Assembly (NCBI RefSeq): GCF_030767025.1
Contig: NZ_JASITE010000001.1
Coordinates: 372,001 to 436,000, forward strand
Direction of reading: 5' to 3'
Length of the DNA: 64,000 bases
From: Nocardia sp. CC227C
GTDB lineage: Bacteria; Actinomycetota; Actinomycetes; Mycobacteriales; Mycobacteriaceae
Part shown: positions 52,749 to 64,000 of the stretch, piece by piece
Layout: the number at the start of each line of letters is the position of its first letter
How positions within the stretch are numbered: the stretch's first letter is position 1
Made by a program: the position numbers and the translations under genes
The notes under the pieces: model-generated
Seen by the model: the letters and a program-made list of their open reading frames with translations, nothing else
What the model was told of the DNA's origin: nothing
Databases searched by the model: none

Positions 52749-53474
52749 ATGTTCTACTGGCTGCTGAAGTTCGTGTTGGTGGGACCGCTCATGCATCTCG
52801 TCAACCGGCCCGAGGTCGAGGGAGTGGAGAACATTCCGGCCAAGGGCGCGGCGATTCTGGCCGGTAACCACCTGTCGTTCACCGACTGGCTGTTCACCCC
52901 CCTCATGAGCCCCCGACGCATCACCTACCTGGCCAAGGCCGAGTACTTCACCACCCCCGGCATCAAGGGCCGTTTGCAGAAGTTCTTCTTCTCCGGCACC
53001 GGTCAGTACCCCATCGACCGCAGCGGCGCCGACGCCGCCGAGTCCGCCCTCAACACCGCGCGCAAGCTGCTGGCGGAGGGCCGTCTGGTCGGTCTGTACC
53101 CGGAGGGCACCCGCTCCCCGGACGGCCGTCTCTACAAAGGCAAGACCGGGGTGGCACGCCTCGCCCTGGAGACCGGTGTCCCGGTGATCCCGGTGGCTCT
53201 GATCGGCACCGACGAGGTGTGCCCGCCCGGTCCGTTCCGCTGGCGCAAGAAGAAGGTCATCGTGAAGTTCGGTGCGCCCATCGACTTCTCCCGCTACGAG
53301 GGCATGGGCGGCAACCGCTTCGTGGAGCGCGCCGTCACCGACGAGATCATGTACGAGCTCATGCGGATGTCGGGCCAGGAATACGTGGACGTCTACGCCG
53401 CCAGCCTGAAGAAGGGCGTGTCCACCGGTTCGCGGCCGGATGCGGACCGCATCCCGCAGACCATGGCGGGCTGA
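52749..53474 (+). CDS. 1-acylglycerol-3-phosphate acyltransferase family (PlsC-like)
   Basis: 241 residues from ATG 52749, 7 bp after AAAGGA. Acyltransferase motifs: GNHLSFTDW (HxxxxD), GTGQYPIDRSG, LVGLYPEGTRSPDGRLYKGK (EGTR) and PVIPVALIGTDEV. A single N-terminal hydrophobic segment holds it at the membrane. It transfers acyl groups to lysophospholipids or related acceptors; Rv2182c is the likely counterpart. The C-terminal 40 residues are polar. Confidence 0.92.
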   Translation: MFYWLLKFVLVGPLMHLVNRPEVEGVENIPAKGAAILAGNHLSFTDWLFTPLMSPRRITYLAKAEYFTTPGIKGRLQKFFFSGTGQYPIDRSGADAAESALNTARKLLAEGRLVGLYPEGTRSPDGRLYKGKTGVARLALETGVPVIPVALIGTDEVCPPGPFRWRKKKVIVKFGAPIDFSRYEGMGGNRFVERAVTDEIMYELMRMSGQEYVDVYAASLKKGVSTGSRPDADRIPQTMAG

Positions 53475-53504
53475 TCACCGGATCGAGCGCCCGAGCCGAC
53501 AGCG

Positions 53505-53533
53505 AGCCCCGGAAGACCGAGTCTTCCGGGGCT
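53505..53533. terminator. terminator after the acyltransferase gene
   Basis: Perfect 12-bp stem AGCCCCGGAAGA/TCTTCCGGGGCT with a 5-nt loop, followed by TTCGTGTT. It lies between convergent genes and may act in both directions. Confidence 0.8.
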
Positions 53534-53558
53534 TTCGTGTTCCCGCGCCCGGCGGACC

Positions 53559-54074
53559 TCAGCGCGCGGAGCCGGCGGTGTGGCGGACGAGTCGCCGGTG
53601 CGCCTCGATGGCCTCGAACTTGGCGAGATTGTGCCGGGCGTCGGCGAGGGCGTCGTGCGCGTCCTTGGGTACCGGCGGCAGCGCGGGGCGGCCGTGCTGA
53701 TCCCAGTGCTGGCGCAGTTCATTGGTGTAGCGGGGCAGCGCGTTGGGCAGATCCACCATGGAGCCCCAGAGCTGGCAGAGCGCGACGTGGTCGTACGCAC
53801 CGACCCAGGCCCACAGCTCGGGTTCGACGCCGGGGCGGGGGACCAGGAATGTGTAGAGGTCGTCGCGGATGCGTTCGCGGCTGCGCCACAGCGGGGAGGC
53901 GGGCGGCGGCAGCTGGGGGAGCACGTAGCGGCGTACGAAGGGGCCGGCCTTGGATTCGTCGAATTCCGTGGAGACCGCATAGTATTCTCGGCCGTCCTCG
54001 CACACCACCGCAATGGAAACCAGATCGATCACGATTCCATCCTCGATGAATTCGCAATCGTAGAAATACCTCAA
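53559..54074 (-). CDS. 3'-5' exoribonuclease, DEDDh type (Rv2179c-like)
   Basis: 171 residues from TTG 54074, with AGAGGA 9 bp upstream; this start gives MRYFYDCEFIEDG, the family N-terminus. Motifs: DCEFIEDG (first DE pair), WAWVGAYDHVALCQLWG (third D) and HDALADARHNL (final HxxxxD). The same set is seen in Rv2179c, an RNase of the RNase T superfamily that trims 3' overhangs. Upstream frame to 54101 is possible but lacks a ribosome site. Confidence 0.92.
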   Translation of the reverse strand: MRYFYDCEFIEDGIVIDLVSIAVVCEDGREYYAVSTEFDESKAGPFVRRYVLPQLPPPASPLWRSRERIRDDLYTFLVPRPGVEPELWAWVGAYDHVALCQLWGSMVDLPNALPRYTNELRQHWDQHGRPALPPVPKDAHDALADARHNLAKFEAIEAHRRLVRHTAGSAR

Positions 54075-54132
54075 CTGGCGGTTTCCTCTCGGCTTCGACA
54101 AAGGAATTCGGTGTTCGGTGACGGTCCATCGA

Positions 54133-54165
54133 CTCCGCCTCCGGCATGTCGTTCCGGAGGCGGAG
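54133..54165 (-). terminator. hairpin after the Rv2175c-like gene
   Basis: Perfect 12-bp stem CTCCGCCTCCGG/CCGGAGGCGGAG with a 9-nt loop, 26 bp beyond the stop of the DNA-binding gene and upstream of the exoribonuclease. No T run. Confidence 0.6.
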
Positions 54166-54191
54166 CCGTGCCCCGGTCCGGTCGTCTCGGC

Positions 54192-54560
54192 TCAGAACGG
54201 ATCGGCGGCCGCGCGCCGGATCACTTCGCGGGCCAGCGGGCCGTGCAGGGCGTCGATGGGGCGGCCGGGCAGGGAATCGTCCTCGGTGTAGATCCACTCG
54301 AGGATTTCCTCGTTGGTGTATTTGGCGTCGCGCATGACGGTGATCAGACCGGTCAGGTGTTTGGCGATGGCGCCGGTGGAGTCGAAGAAGTCCTTCGGAA
54401 TACCGGCGACCCCGTCGCGGCGCACCGCGATGAGCTGGTGGTCGCGCAGCATCTGATGTACCCGGGTGACGACCATGCCGAGCTGGTCCGCCACATCGGG
54501 CAGCGGGATCAGGGTGACCGAATCCGGGAGGACGTCGTCGCTGCAAGGGAAGGCACTCAC
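54192..54560 (-). CDS. Rv2175c-like DNA-binding protein (PknL substrate family)
   Basis: 122 residues from GTG 54560 (GTG 54566 is also possible). A winged helix-turn-helix (DVADQLGMVVTRVHQMLRD, then QLIAVRRDGVAGIPKDFF) is followed by a C-terminal helical domain LKHLTGLITVMRDAKYTNEEILEW. Rv2175c is a known phosphorylation substrate of PknL; here pknL is divergent and the starts are about 110 bp apart, supporting the same relationship. The target sites are unknown. Confidence 0.88.
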   Translation of the reverse strand: MSAFPCSDDVLPDSVTLIPLPDVADQLGMVVTRVHQMLRDHQLIAVRRDGVAGIPKDFFDSTGAIAKHLTGLITVMRDAKYTNEEILEWIYTEDDSLPGRPIDALHGPLAREVIRRAAADPF

Positions 54561-54668
54561 CCGCACAACGGTAGCCCGTCGCGGCGGCAACGTCGCATCA
54601 CACCCCGCCCGGACTACGATCGGGTGAGTCGTACGGGTCCCCGTAGGGAATATTGGGAAGGGCAACAC

Positions 54669-56693
54669 TTGATCGGCCAGATCCTGGAAGGGCGCTACCG
54701 CATCGATGCGCCGATCGCGCGTGGCGGTATGTCAATGGTGTTCCGAGGTGAGGACACCCGGCTGGACCGCCCGGTCGCCATCAAGGTGATGGACCCCAAA
54801 TTCGCCGCCGACCCGCAGTTCCTCACCCGCTTCGAACTCGAGGCGCGCGCGGTCGCCAAGCTCAAGCATCCGGCCCTGGTCGCGGTCTACGATCAGGGCG
54901 TGGACGGTGACCACCCATTCCTCATCATGGAATTGGTCGAGGGCGGCACCCTGCGCGAACTGCTGCGCGAACGCGGCCCCATGCCACCGCACGCGGTGCG
55001 TGCCGTGATCGAACCGGTCATGCAGGCTATCGGCGTGGCGCATGCCTCCGGGCTGGTGCACCGCGACATCAAGCCCGAGAACGTGCTCATCTCCGACTCC
55101 GGCGAGGTCAAGATCGCCGATTTCGGTCTGGTGCGGGCGGTGGCCGCCGCCAATATCACCTCGGCCAGCGTCATCCTCGGCACCGCCGCCTACCTGTCCC
55201 CGGAGCAGGTCACCAGCGGCCATGCCGACGCGCGCAGCGACGTCTACGCCGCCGGTGTGCTCATCTTCGAAATGCTCACCGGGCGTACCCCGTTCACCGG
55301 CGACAACTCGCTGTCCATCGCCTTGCAGCGGGTGGAGAACGACGTCCCCAGCCCGAGCCACCACATCTCCGGCGTCCCACCGGAATTCGACGAACTGGTC
55401 GCGCACGCCACCGCCCGCGAACCCGCGCACCGCTTCGCCGACGGCAGCGAGATGGCCGCCGAGATCCGCCGCATCGCCCAGGTGCTGCAACTGCCCGCCT
55501 ACCGGGTGCCCGCGCCGCAGGAATCGGCGGAACACCTCAGCGCCCGGTACCGCGTCGGCCCCACCCCCGCACCGGCCGCATCCCGCCAGCACCCGGCCCC
55601 CGTCGGTGCCGCCGATACGACGACCCGCCTACCCGCCGAGCCGCCCACCACGCGGGTACCGCAGGCGGCCACGCCCGCTCACCAGCACACCCGGGTGATG
55701 ACGGCGGCGCGTGAGCTACCCCCGGACTACGCGCGGTCGGCCGCGCCCGCCCCGCCGCGCACCCTCCCGCCGCACGACGATCAACCACCGCGCAACGGCT
55801 ACCTGACCGACCGCGGCAAATCCCGCCGCACCGCCGTCATGTGGCTCGGCGTGGTGGTGGTGCTGGCCCTGCTGCTCGGTATCGGCGGCTGGTGGTTGGG
55901 CGTGGGCCGCTACGAATCGGTACCGGCCATCGCGGGTCTGGACCGCGAACGCGCCGTCGCCACCCTCCAGGACGCCGGTTTCGATACCGAGATCAGAGAC
56001 AAGGCGTCCGACACGATTCCGATGGGCAATGTGGTCGGCACCGATCCGTCCGCCGGAACCAAGGCGGTCAAGGGCTCCACGGTGGCGGTGCTCATCTCCA
56101 GCGGCAAGCCCAAGGTGCCCGGTATCCAGCCGGGCCAGGATGTGAAGAGCGTCAACCAGGCCGTCAGGGACGCCGGACTGAATCCGGTGGACGCCGGGGA
56201 GATCTCCAGCACGGCGGCGGAGGGCACGGTCGCCAAGGTGGATCCGAGCCCCGGCACGGTCCTGCCGATGGGCGCGGACGTGAAGGTGTACACGAGCAAG
56301 GGTTCGGCTCCGGTCGAGCTCCCGAATGTGCGCGGCAAGACCGAGGAGGAGGCGAGAGCCGCCCTGGAAGCGGTCGGCATCGAGGTCACCGACACCAGGG
56401 TCGAATTCGACTCCAAGGTCAAGGCCGGTGAGGTGGCCGGGACCGATCCGGCCGCCGGAACCACCGTCGACTCCAGTGAGGGTGTGGTCCTGCTCATCTC
56501 CAATGCCGTGGAGGTGCCGGGTCTGCTCGGTTCCAGCGTCGGCGATGCCCGTGCGAAACTCGAGGCCCTCGGCCTGGGGGTGTCGGTGCGGCAGCTGGCC
56601 CCGAGCGATTCCTCGATCGTCATCTCGCAGAGCAGCGTCCCCGGCGCGAAGGTCGAACCGGGTTCCACCATCACCCTCGTCGCCTTGCCCTGA
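54669..56693 (+). CDS. pknL: serine/threonine protein kinase PknL with four PASTA domains
   Basis: 674 residues from TTG 54669 (GGAAGGG 7 bp upstream; GTG 54624 would add 15). Kinase domain about 1-275: glycine loop IARGGMSMVF, VAIKVMD (Lys), VHRDIKPENV (catalytic), ADFGLVRA (DFG) and SEQ-type activation loop. A Pro-rich juxtamembrane stretch leads to a helix near 392-412 (MWLGVVVVLALLLGIGGWWLG), then four PASTA repeats, each with PxVxG / VVxxDPxxGT hallmarks. The PASTA part faces outward and probably senses muropeptides. As I recall, M. tuberculosis PknL lacks PASTA domains, so this form is longer. It ends at a strong terminator. Confidence 0.93.
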   Translation: MIGQILEGRYRIDAPIARGGMSMVFRGEDTRLDRPVAIKVMDPKFAADPQFLTRFELEARAVAKLKHPALVAVYDQGVDGDHPFLIMELVEGGTLRELLRERGPMPPHAVRAVIEPVMQAIGVAHASGLVHRDIKPENVLISDSGEVKIADFGLVRAVAAANITSASVILGTAAYLSPEQVTSGHADARSDVYAAGVLIFEMLTGRTPFTGDNSLSIALQRVENDVPSPSHHISGVPPEFDELVAHATAREPAHRFADGSEMAAEIRRIAQVLQLPAYRVPAPQESAEHLSARYRVGPTPAPAASRQHPAPVGAADTTTRLPAEPPTTRVPQAATPAHQHTRVMTAARELPPDYARSAAPAPPRTLPPHDDQPPRNGYLTDRGKSRRTAVMWLGVVVVLALLLGIGGWWLGVGRYESVPAIAGLDRERAVATLQDAGFDTEIRDKASDTIPMGNVVGTDPSAGTKAVKGSTVAVLISSGKPKVPGIQPGQDVKSVNQAVRDAGLNPVDAGEISSTAAEGTVAKVDPSPGTVLPMGADVKVYTSKGSAPVELPNVRGKTEEEARAALEAVGIEVTDTRVEFDSKVKAGEVAGTDPAAGTTVDSSEGVVLLISNAVEVPGLLGSSVGDARAKLEALGLGVSVRQLAPSDSSIVISQSSVPGAKVEPGSTITLVALP

Positions 56694-56712
56694 TAGGTCG
56701 ATCGCTGTGCGT

Positions 56713-56752
56713 ACGCGTGTGGCCCGTGCCGACCGGCACGGGCCACACGCGT
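56713..56752. terminator. bidirectional terminator between pknL and aroG
   Basis: A 19-bp perfect stem (ACGCGTGTGGCCCGTGCCG and complement) with a 2-nt centre, between the convergent pknL and aroG genes. It is the longest perfect hairpin I found in this window. Confidence 0.85.
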
Positions 56753-56763
56753 GAATCCGGTTC

Positions 56764-61342
<4,579 letters not shown>

Positions 61343-61409
61343 AGGCGGTCGTTCCCCCCGGAAAGGTCGGCGGTCTGGCGACCGCATCGGATTCTGGACG
61401 CGGGCCAGT

Positions 61410-62987
61410 CTAGTGCGTCGGCGTCGGTGCCACCGCGTCGGTGCGGCCGGTTCCGGTCCGGGCATGTCGTACATCACCCGTGATGCGCGCCGCGGCGAGT
61501 TTTCCGGAGAGCAGAACGGTCGGCACGCCGACGCCGGGGGTGGTGCCGCAGCCTGCGAGAACGACATTGTCGCGGCCGCGCACCAGATTGCGGGTGCGCA
61601 GCGGCCCGGTCTGGCGGAACAGGTGCGCCGCCGAGAACGGTGTGCCCGCGACCATGCCCCGATCCCGCCAGGTGTGCGGGGTGTCGACGTGGTCGACGCG
61701 GAAGTGCTCGGAAATCCCTTGGTAGCCGCGGGCTTCCAGGGTCAGCAGGAGTTCGCGCAGATAGGCGGGTCCGAGCCGGTCCCAGTCCAGCGGCGCGGCA
61801 TCGAGATTGGGGCAGGGGGCGAGCAGCGACAGCGGTTCGTGCCGGGCGTCGGCGCGGTCGATGTAGAGGCTCGGATCGGTGAGCGCGGGCCGGGTGAGCA
61901 GCAGCGACGGATCGCTCATGAGCGCGCCGCGGCCCGGGCGGGCGGCGATCTCGGCGAAGGTGCGGTCCCAGGCCCGGCCGAAGTCGATGGTGTGATGCGC
62001 CCGCACCGGCCAGGATTCGGTCTGCCGCGCGGGAATGGTGCCGTGAGCGACGACAGCGGAGGGCGAGGCGCGCAGCCAGCGGCGGCGGCCGACGCCGAAG
62101 CGGTCCAGGCCGCCCAGGTCGGCGGTGAGCACCACCGCGTCGCAGGGCAGGGTGCGGCCGTCGGCGAGCCGGACGGCGTGTGCCCGGCGGCCGCGGTAGT
62201 CGATGCCGGTGACCTCGGTGTCCAGTTCCAGGGTGCCACCCGCCGCGGTGAAGGCGCGGGCCAGGGCGTCGGCAATGGCGCGCATCCCGCCCTCCGGGTA
62301 GTAGACGCCCAGGCAGGTGTCCATGTACGGAATCGCGCCGTAGACGGCGAGGGCCCGCGCGGGGGCCATCCCCGCGAACAGGGCCTGGAAGCTGAACAGG
62401 CGGCTGAGCTGCTCGTCGCCCATGATGCGCCGCACGCGGGGGCCGAGGCGGCCGAACGCGCCGAGGCGCACCAGTTCGGCCAGCGCCGCGCGCTTCTCGG
62501 GGATGCGCACCATATCGAGCGGGGAGTCGAAATTGGTGTCCATGAAGGGGCCGAACTCGGCCTCGTAGACCCGGTGCAGCCAGCCGCGCAGTCGCCGGTA
62601 GCGCCGGGCGGCGGCGGTGCCGCGCACGCGGGTGACCTCGGCGGCCATGGCGTCCGGATCGGAGTGGACGTCGATGATCGCGTCGTCGGCGAAGCGGGCG
62701 CGGTAGGCGGGGGTCACGTCGAGGATGCGCAGCCCGACCGACTCGCGGGTGTGCTCGACCGCCGCGAGCGCCTGGTCGACCAGGTCGGGAACGGTGAGAA
62801 TGGTTGCCCCGGAATCGATCTCGTAGTCCGCGCCGCGATAGCGGCCGACCCGTCCGCCCGGGTGGTCGGCCCGCTCCAGCAGCGTCACCTGCCGTCCGGC
62901 CCCGGTCAGGTACAGGGCGGCGGCCAGTCCGGCCAGTCCCGCGCCCACCACCACGACCCGATCGGTCGGCCCCGCAACAGTTCTCAT
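61410..62987 (-). CDS. crtI: phytoene desaturase
   Basis: 525 residues from ATG 62987. FAD-dependent desaturase: VVVVGAGLAGLAAALYLTGAG (Rossmann), LLERADHPGGRVG, IDSGATIL and C-terminal LAGCGTTPGVGVPTVLLSGKLAA. It converts phytoene stepwise to neurosporene or lycopene. Membrane-associated by nature of the substrate. The longer upstream frame belongs to the prenyl synthase in another register and is not used. It lies 62 bp downstream of the prenyl synthase stop (63050). Confidence 0.93.
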   Translation of the reverse strand: MRTVAGPTDRVVVVGAGLAGLAAALYLTGAGRQVTLLERADHPGGRVGRYRGADYEIDSGATILTVPDLVDQALAAVEHTRESVGLRILDVTPAYRARFADDAIIDVHSDPDAMAAEVTRVRGTAAARRYRRLRGWLHRVYEAEFGPFMDTNFDSPLDMVRIPEKRAALAELVRLGAFGRLGPRVRRIMGDEQLSRLFSFQALFAGMAPARALAVYGAIPYMDTCLGVYYPEGGMRAIADALARAFTAAGGTLELDTEVTGIDYRGRRAHAVRLADGRTLPCDAVVLTADLGGLDRFGVGRRRWLRASPSAVVAHGTIPARQTESWPVRAHHTIDFGRAWDRTFAEIAARPGRGALMSDPSLLLTRPALTDPSLYIDRADARHEPLSLLAPCPNLDAAPLDWDRLGPAYLRELLLTLEARGYQGISEHFRVDHVDTPHTWRDRGMVAGTPFSAAHLFRQTGPLRTRNLVRGRDNVVLAGCGTTPGVGVPTVLLSGKLAAARITGDVRHARTGTGRTDAVAPTPTH

Positions 62988-63049
62988 TCCACGGCTTTCG
63001 TACTCGTTCGGGCGTCGGTGCTGGTTCGGTGTCGGTGCTGGGTCGGGTG

Positions 63050-64000
63050 TCAGTAGGCGCGCGCCGTCGCGGCCTGCGCCATCTTCCGCAAGTGGGCCTT
63101 GGCCTCGGCGGTGGCGGTGCTGCCGTCGAGGGCGGCGAGGCCGCGCTCGGTGAGGTCGGTGATGCGCCGCTCCACCGCGTCCACCGCGCCGAGATCGGTG
63201 ATGACGGTGCGCAGCCGCGCCACCAGGTCGGCGTCGAGATCCGCGCCGAGGCTCTCGCGCAGCAGCCGGGCCGCCGCCGGATCGGTGGCGTCGGCGCGGG
63301 TCAGGGCCTCGGCGACCAGGACGGTGCGCTTGCCCTCGCGCAGATCGTCGCCGGAGGGTTTGCCGGTGATCGCCGGATCGCCGAAAACCCCGAGCAGGTC
63401 GTCGCGCAGCTGGAAGGCGATGCCGATATCGGTGCCGAATTCGCGGTAGGCCGCGACGAGTTCCGGGTCGGCGTCGGCGAGCGCGGCACCCATGTGCAGG
63501 GGCCGTTCGATGGTGTAAGCGGCGGTTTTGTAGCGGTTGATCCGCAGCGCCGCCGCCACGGATTCGTCCCCCGCGGACTCGCCGTGGATATCGAGCAGTT
63601 GCCCGCCGAGCACCTCGGTGCGCATGGCCGCCCACACCGGTGCGAACCGGGCGCGGGCGGCGGCGTCCAGCCCGGCCTCGTGGGTCATGTCGTCGGCCCA
63701 GGCCAGCGCGAGATCGCCGATCAGAATGGCGACGCTGGTGCCGTAGTGGTCGGCGTCCCCGGCCCATCCGGCGGCGCGGTGCCGCTGCTCGTAGTCGACG
63801 TGCACGGTCGGGAAGCCGCGCCGGGTGCGGGAGGAGTCGATGATGTCGTCGTGGATGAGGGCGCACGCCTGCACCAGTTCCAGCGCCGAGCAGGCGGTGA
63901 GCACCGCCGCCGCGGCCGGTCCGTCGGCGCGCCCGCCCGCCCCGAGCCAGCCGGTCCAGGCGAATGCGGGCCGGGTGCGCTTGCCGCCGCGCAGTACGAA
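63050..64000 (-). CDS. crtE: trans-prenyl diphosphate synthase (GGPP type; 5' end outside the window)
   Basis: 316 residues visible up to the window edge; the N-terminus is missing. GGKRTRP (residues near the edge), first Asp-rich motif IHDDIIDSS, second FQLRDDLLGVFGD, and YKTAAYTIE between. The small residues before the first motif favour C20 (GGPP) or longer products. It supplies the carotenoid genes downstream and may also serve menaquinone or polyprenol pools, as Rv2173 (idsA2) sits at this place in M. tuberculosis. Confidence 0.92.
   Translation of the reverse strand, partial: FVLRGGKRTRPAFAWTGWLGAGGRADGPAAAAVLTACSALELVQACALIHDDIIDSSRTRRGFPTVHVDYEQRHRAAGWAGDADHYGTSVAILIGDLALAWADDMTHEAGLDAAARARFAPVWAAMRTEVLGGQLLDIHGESAGDESVAAALRINRYKTAAYTIERPLHMGAALADADPELVAAYREFGTDIGIAFQLRDDLLGVFGDPAITGKPSGDDLREGKRTVLVAEALTRADATDPAAARLLRESLGADLDADLVARLRTVITDLGAVDAVERRITDLTERGLAALDGSTATAEAKAHLRKMAQAATARAY

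Noticed and set aside
53580-54668. Very long plus-strand frame leading into pknL
   Set aside because: It covers the Rv2179c-like and Rv2175c-like genes antisense. The kinase domain starts at TTG 54669 after a ribosome site.

Overview
The window is high-GC actinobacterial DNA, most likely Nocardia or a close mycolate-producing relative (Mycobacteriales). The evidence is gene order. asnB-ctaC-ctaF, qcrCAB-ctaE-trpD, paired NlpC/P60 hydrolases, pimB', two SRPBCC proteins, an ArsA-like ATPase, an acyltransferase, an Rv2179c-type exoribonuclease, an Rv2175c-type DNA-binding protein, pknL, aroG, an MptA-type mannosyltransferase and a prenyl synthase follow the M. tuberculosis Rv2173-Rv2201 neighbourhood as I recall it; no database was searched.

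Layout. 1-5.2 kb: a cytochrome P450 cut by the window edge, a histidine-kinase remnant, asnB, and ctaC-ctaF facing away from it. 5.3-14.1 kb: accessory genes (secreted protein, degenerate SDR, FAD oxidase, PhoD-type phosphatase, DUF222/HNH nuclease with a repeat-rich tail, HEAT-repeat protein, NADAR protein). 14.1-19.5 kb: an MmyB-type regulator gene split in two by a low-GC insert of about 4.6 kb. The insert carries a two-gene Hachiman-like anti-phage system: a PD-(D/E)xK nuclease (HamA-like) and a Ski2-like helicase (HamB-like). 19.5-21.4 kb: a Nudix hydrolase and an IclR regulator. 21.6-32.1 kb: an apparent sulfation and acyl-CoA gene set. It has cysD and cysNC (PAPS synthesis), a DUF1214-like protein, an SDR, a PAPS-type sulfotransferase, a TetR regulator, two acyl-CoA dehydrogenases, a second SDR and a MaoC hydratase.

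33.0-39.3 kb: the cytochrome bcc complex (qcrCAB) with ctaE, then a small hypothetical gene and trpD. Together with ctaC and ctaF these supply most of the bcc-aa3 supercomplex, here divided by about 28 kb of accessory DNA. 39.4-46.3 kb: a 35-residue membrane peptide, an Lrp-type RAM protein, a DUF3558 lipoprotein, a DEDDh/GIY-YIG exonuclease with an internal 33-bp repeat, two NlpC/P60 hydrolases sharing a promoter motif, and a membrane-anchored metallopeptidase. 46.3-58.2 kb: envelope and housekeeping genes (methyltransferase, pimB', SRPBCC pair, ArsA-like ATPase, ROK kinase, acyltransferase, exoribonuclease, PknL with four PASTA domains, class II DAHP synthase). 58.3-64.0 kb: a carotenoid operon on the minus strand (prenyl synthase, crtI, mannosyltransferase, crtB) with the mannosyltransferase translationally coupled to crtB.

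The strongest unusual signals are the Hachiman-like insertion with recognisable target-gene halves on both sides, the PAPS/sulfotransferase cluster, and several in-gene or near-gene tandem repeats (15 bp in an SDR, 33 bp in an exonuclease, about 96 bp of a DUF222 gene 3' end copied with its stop codons, and a 13-bp array).
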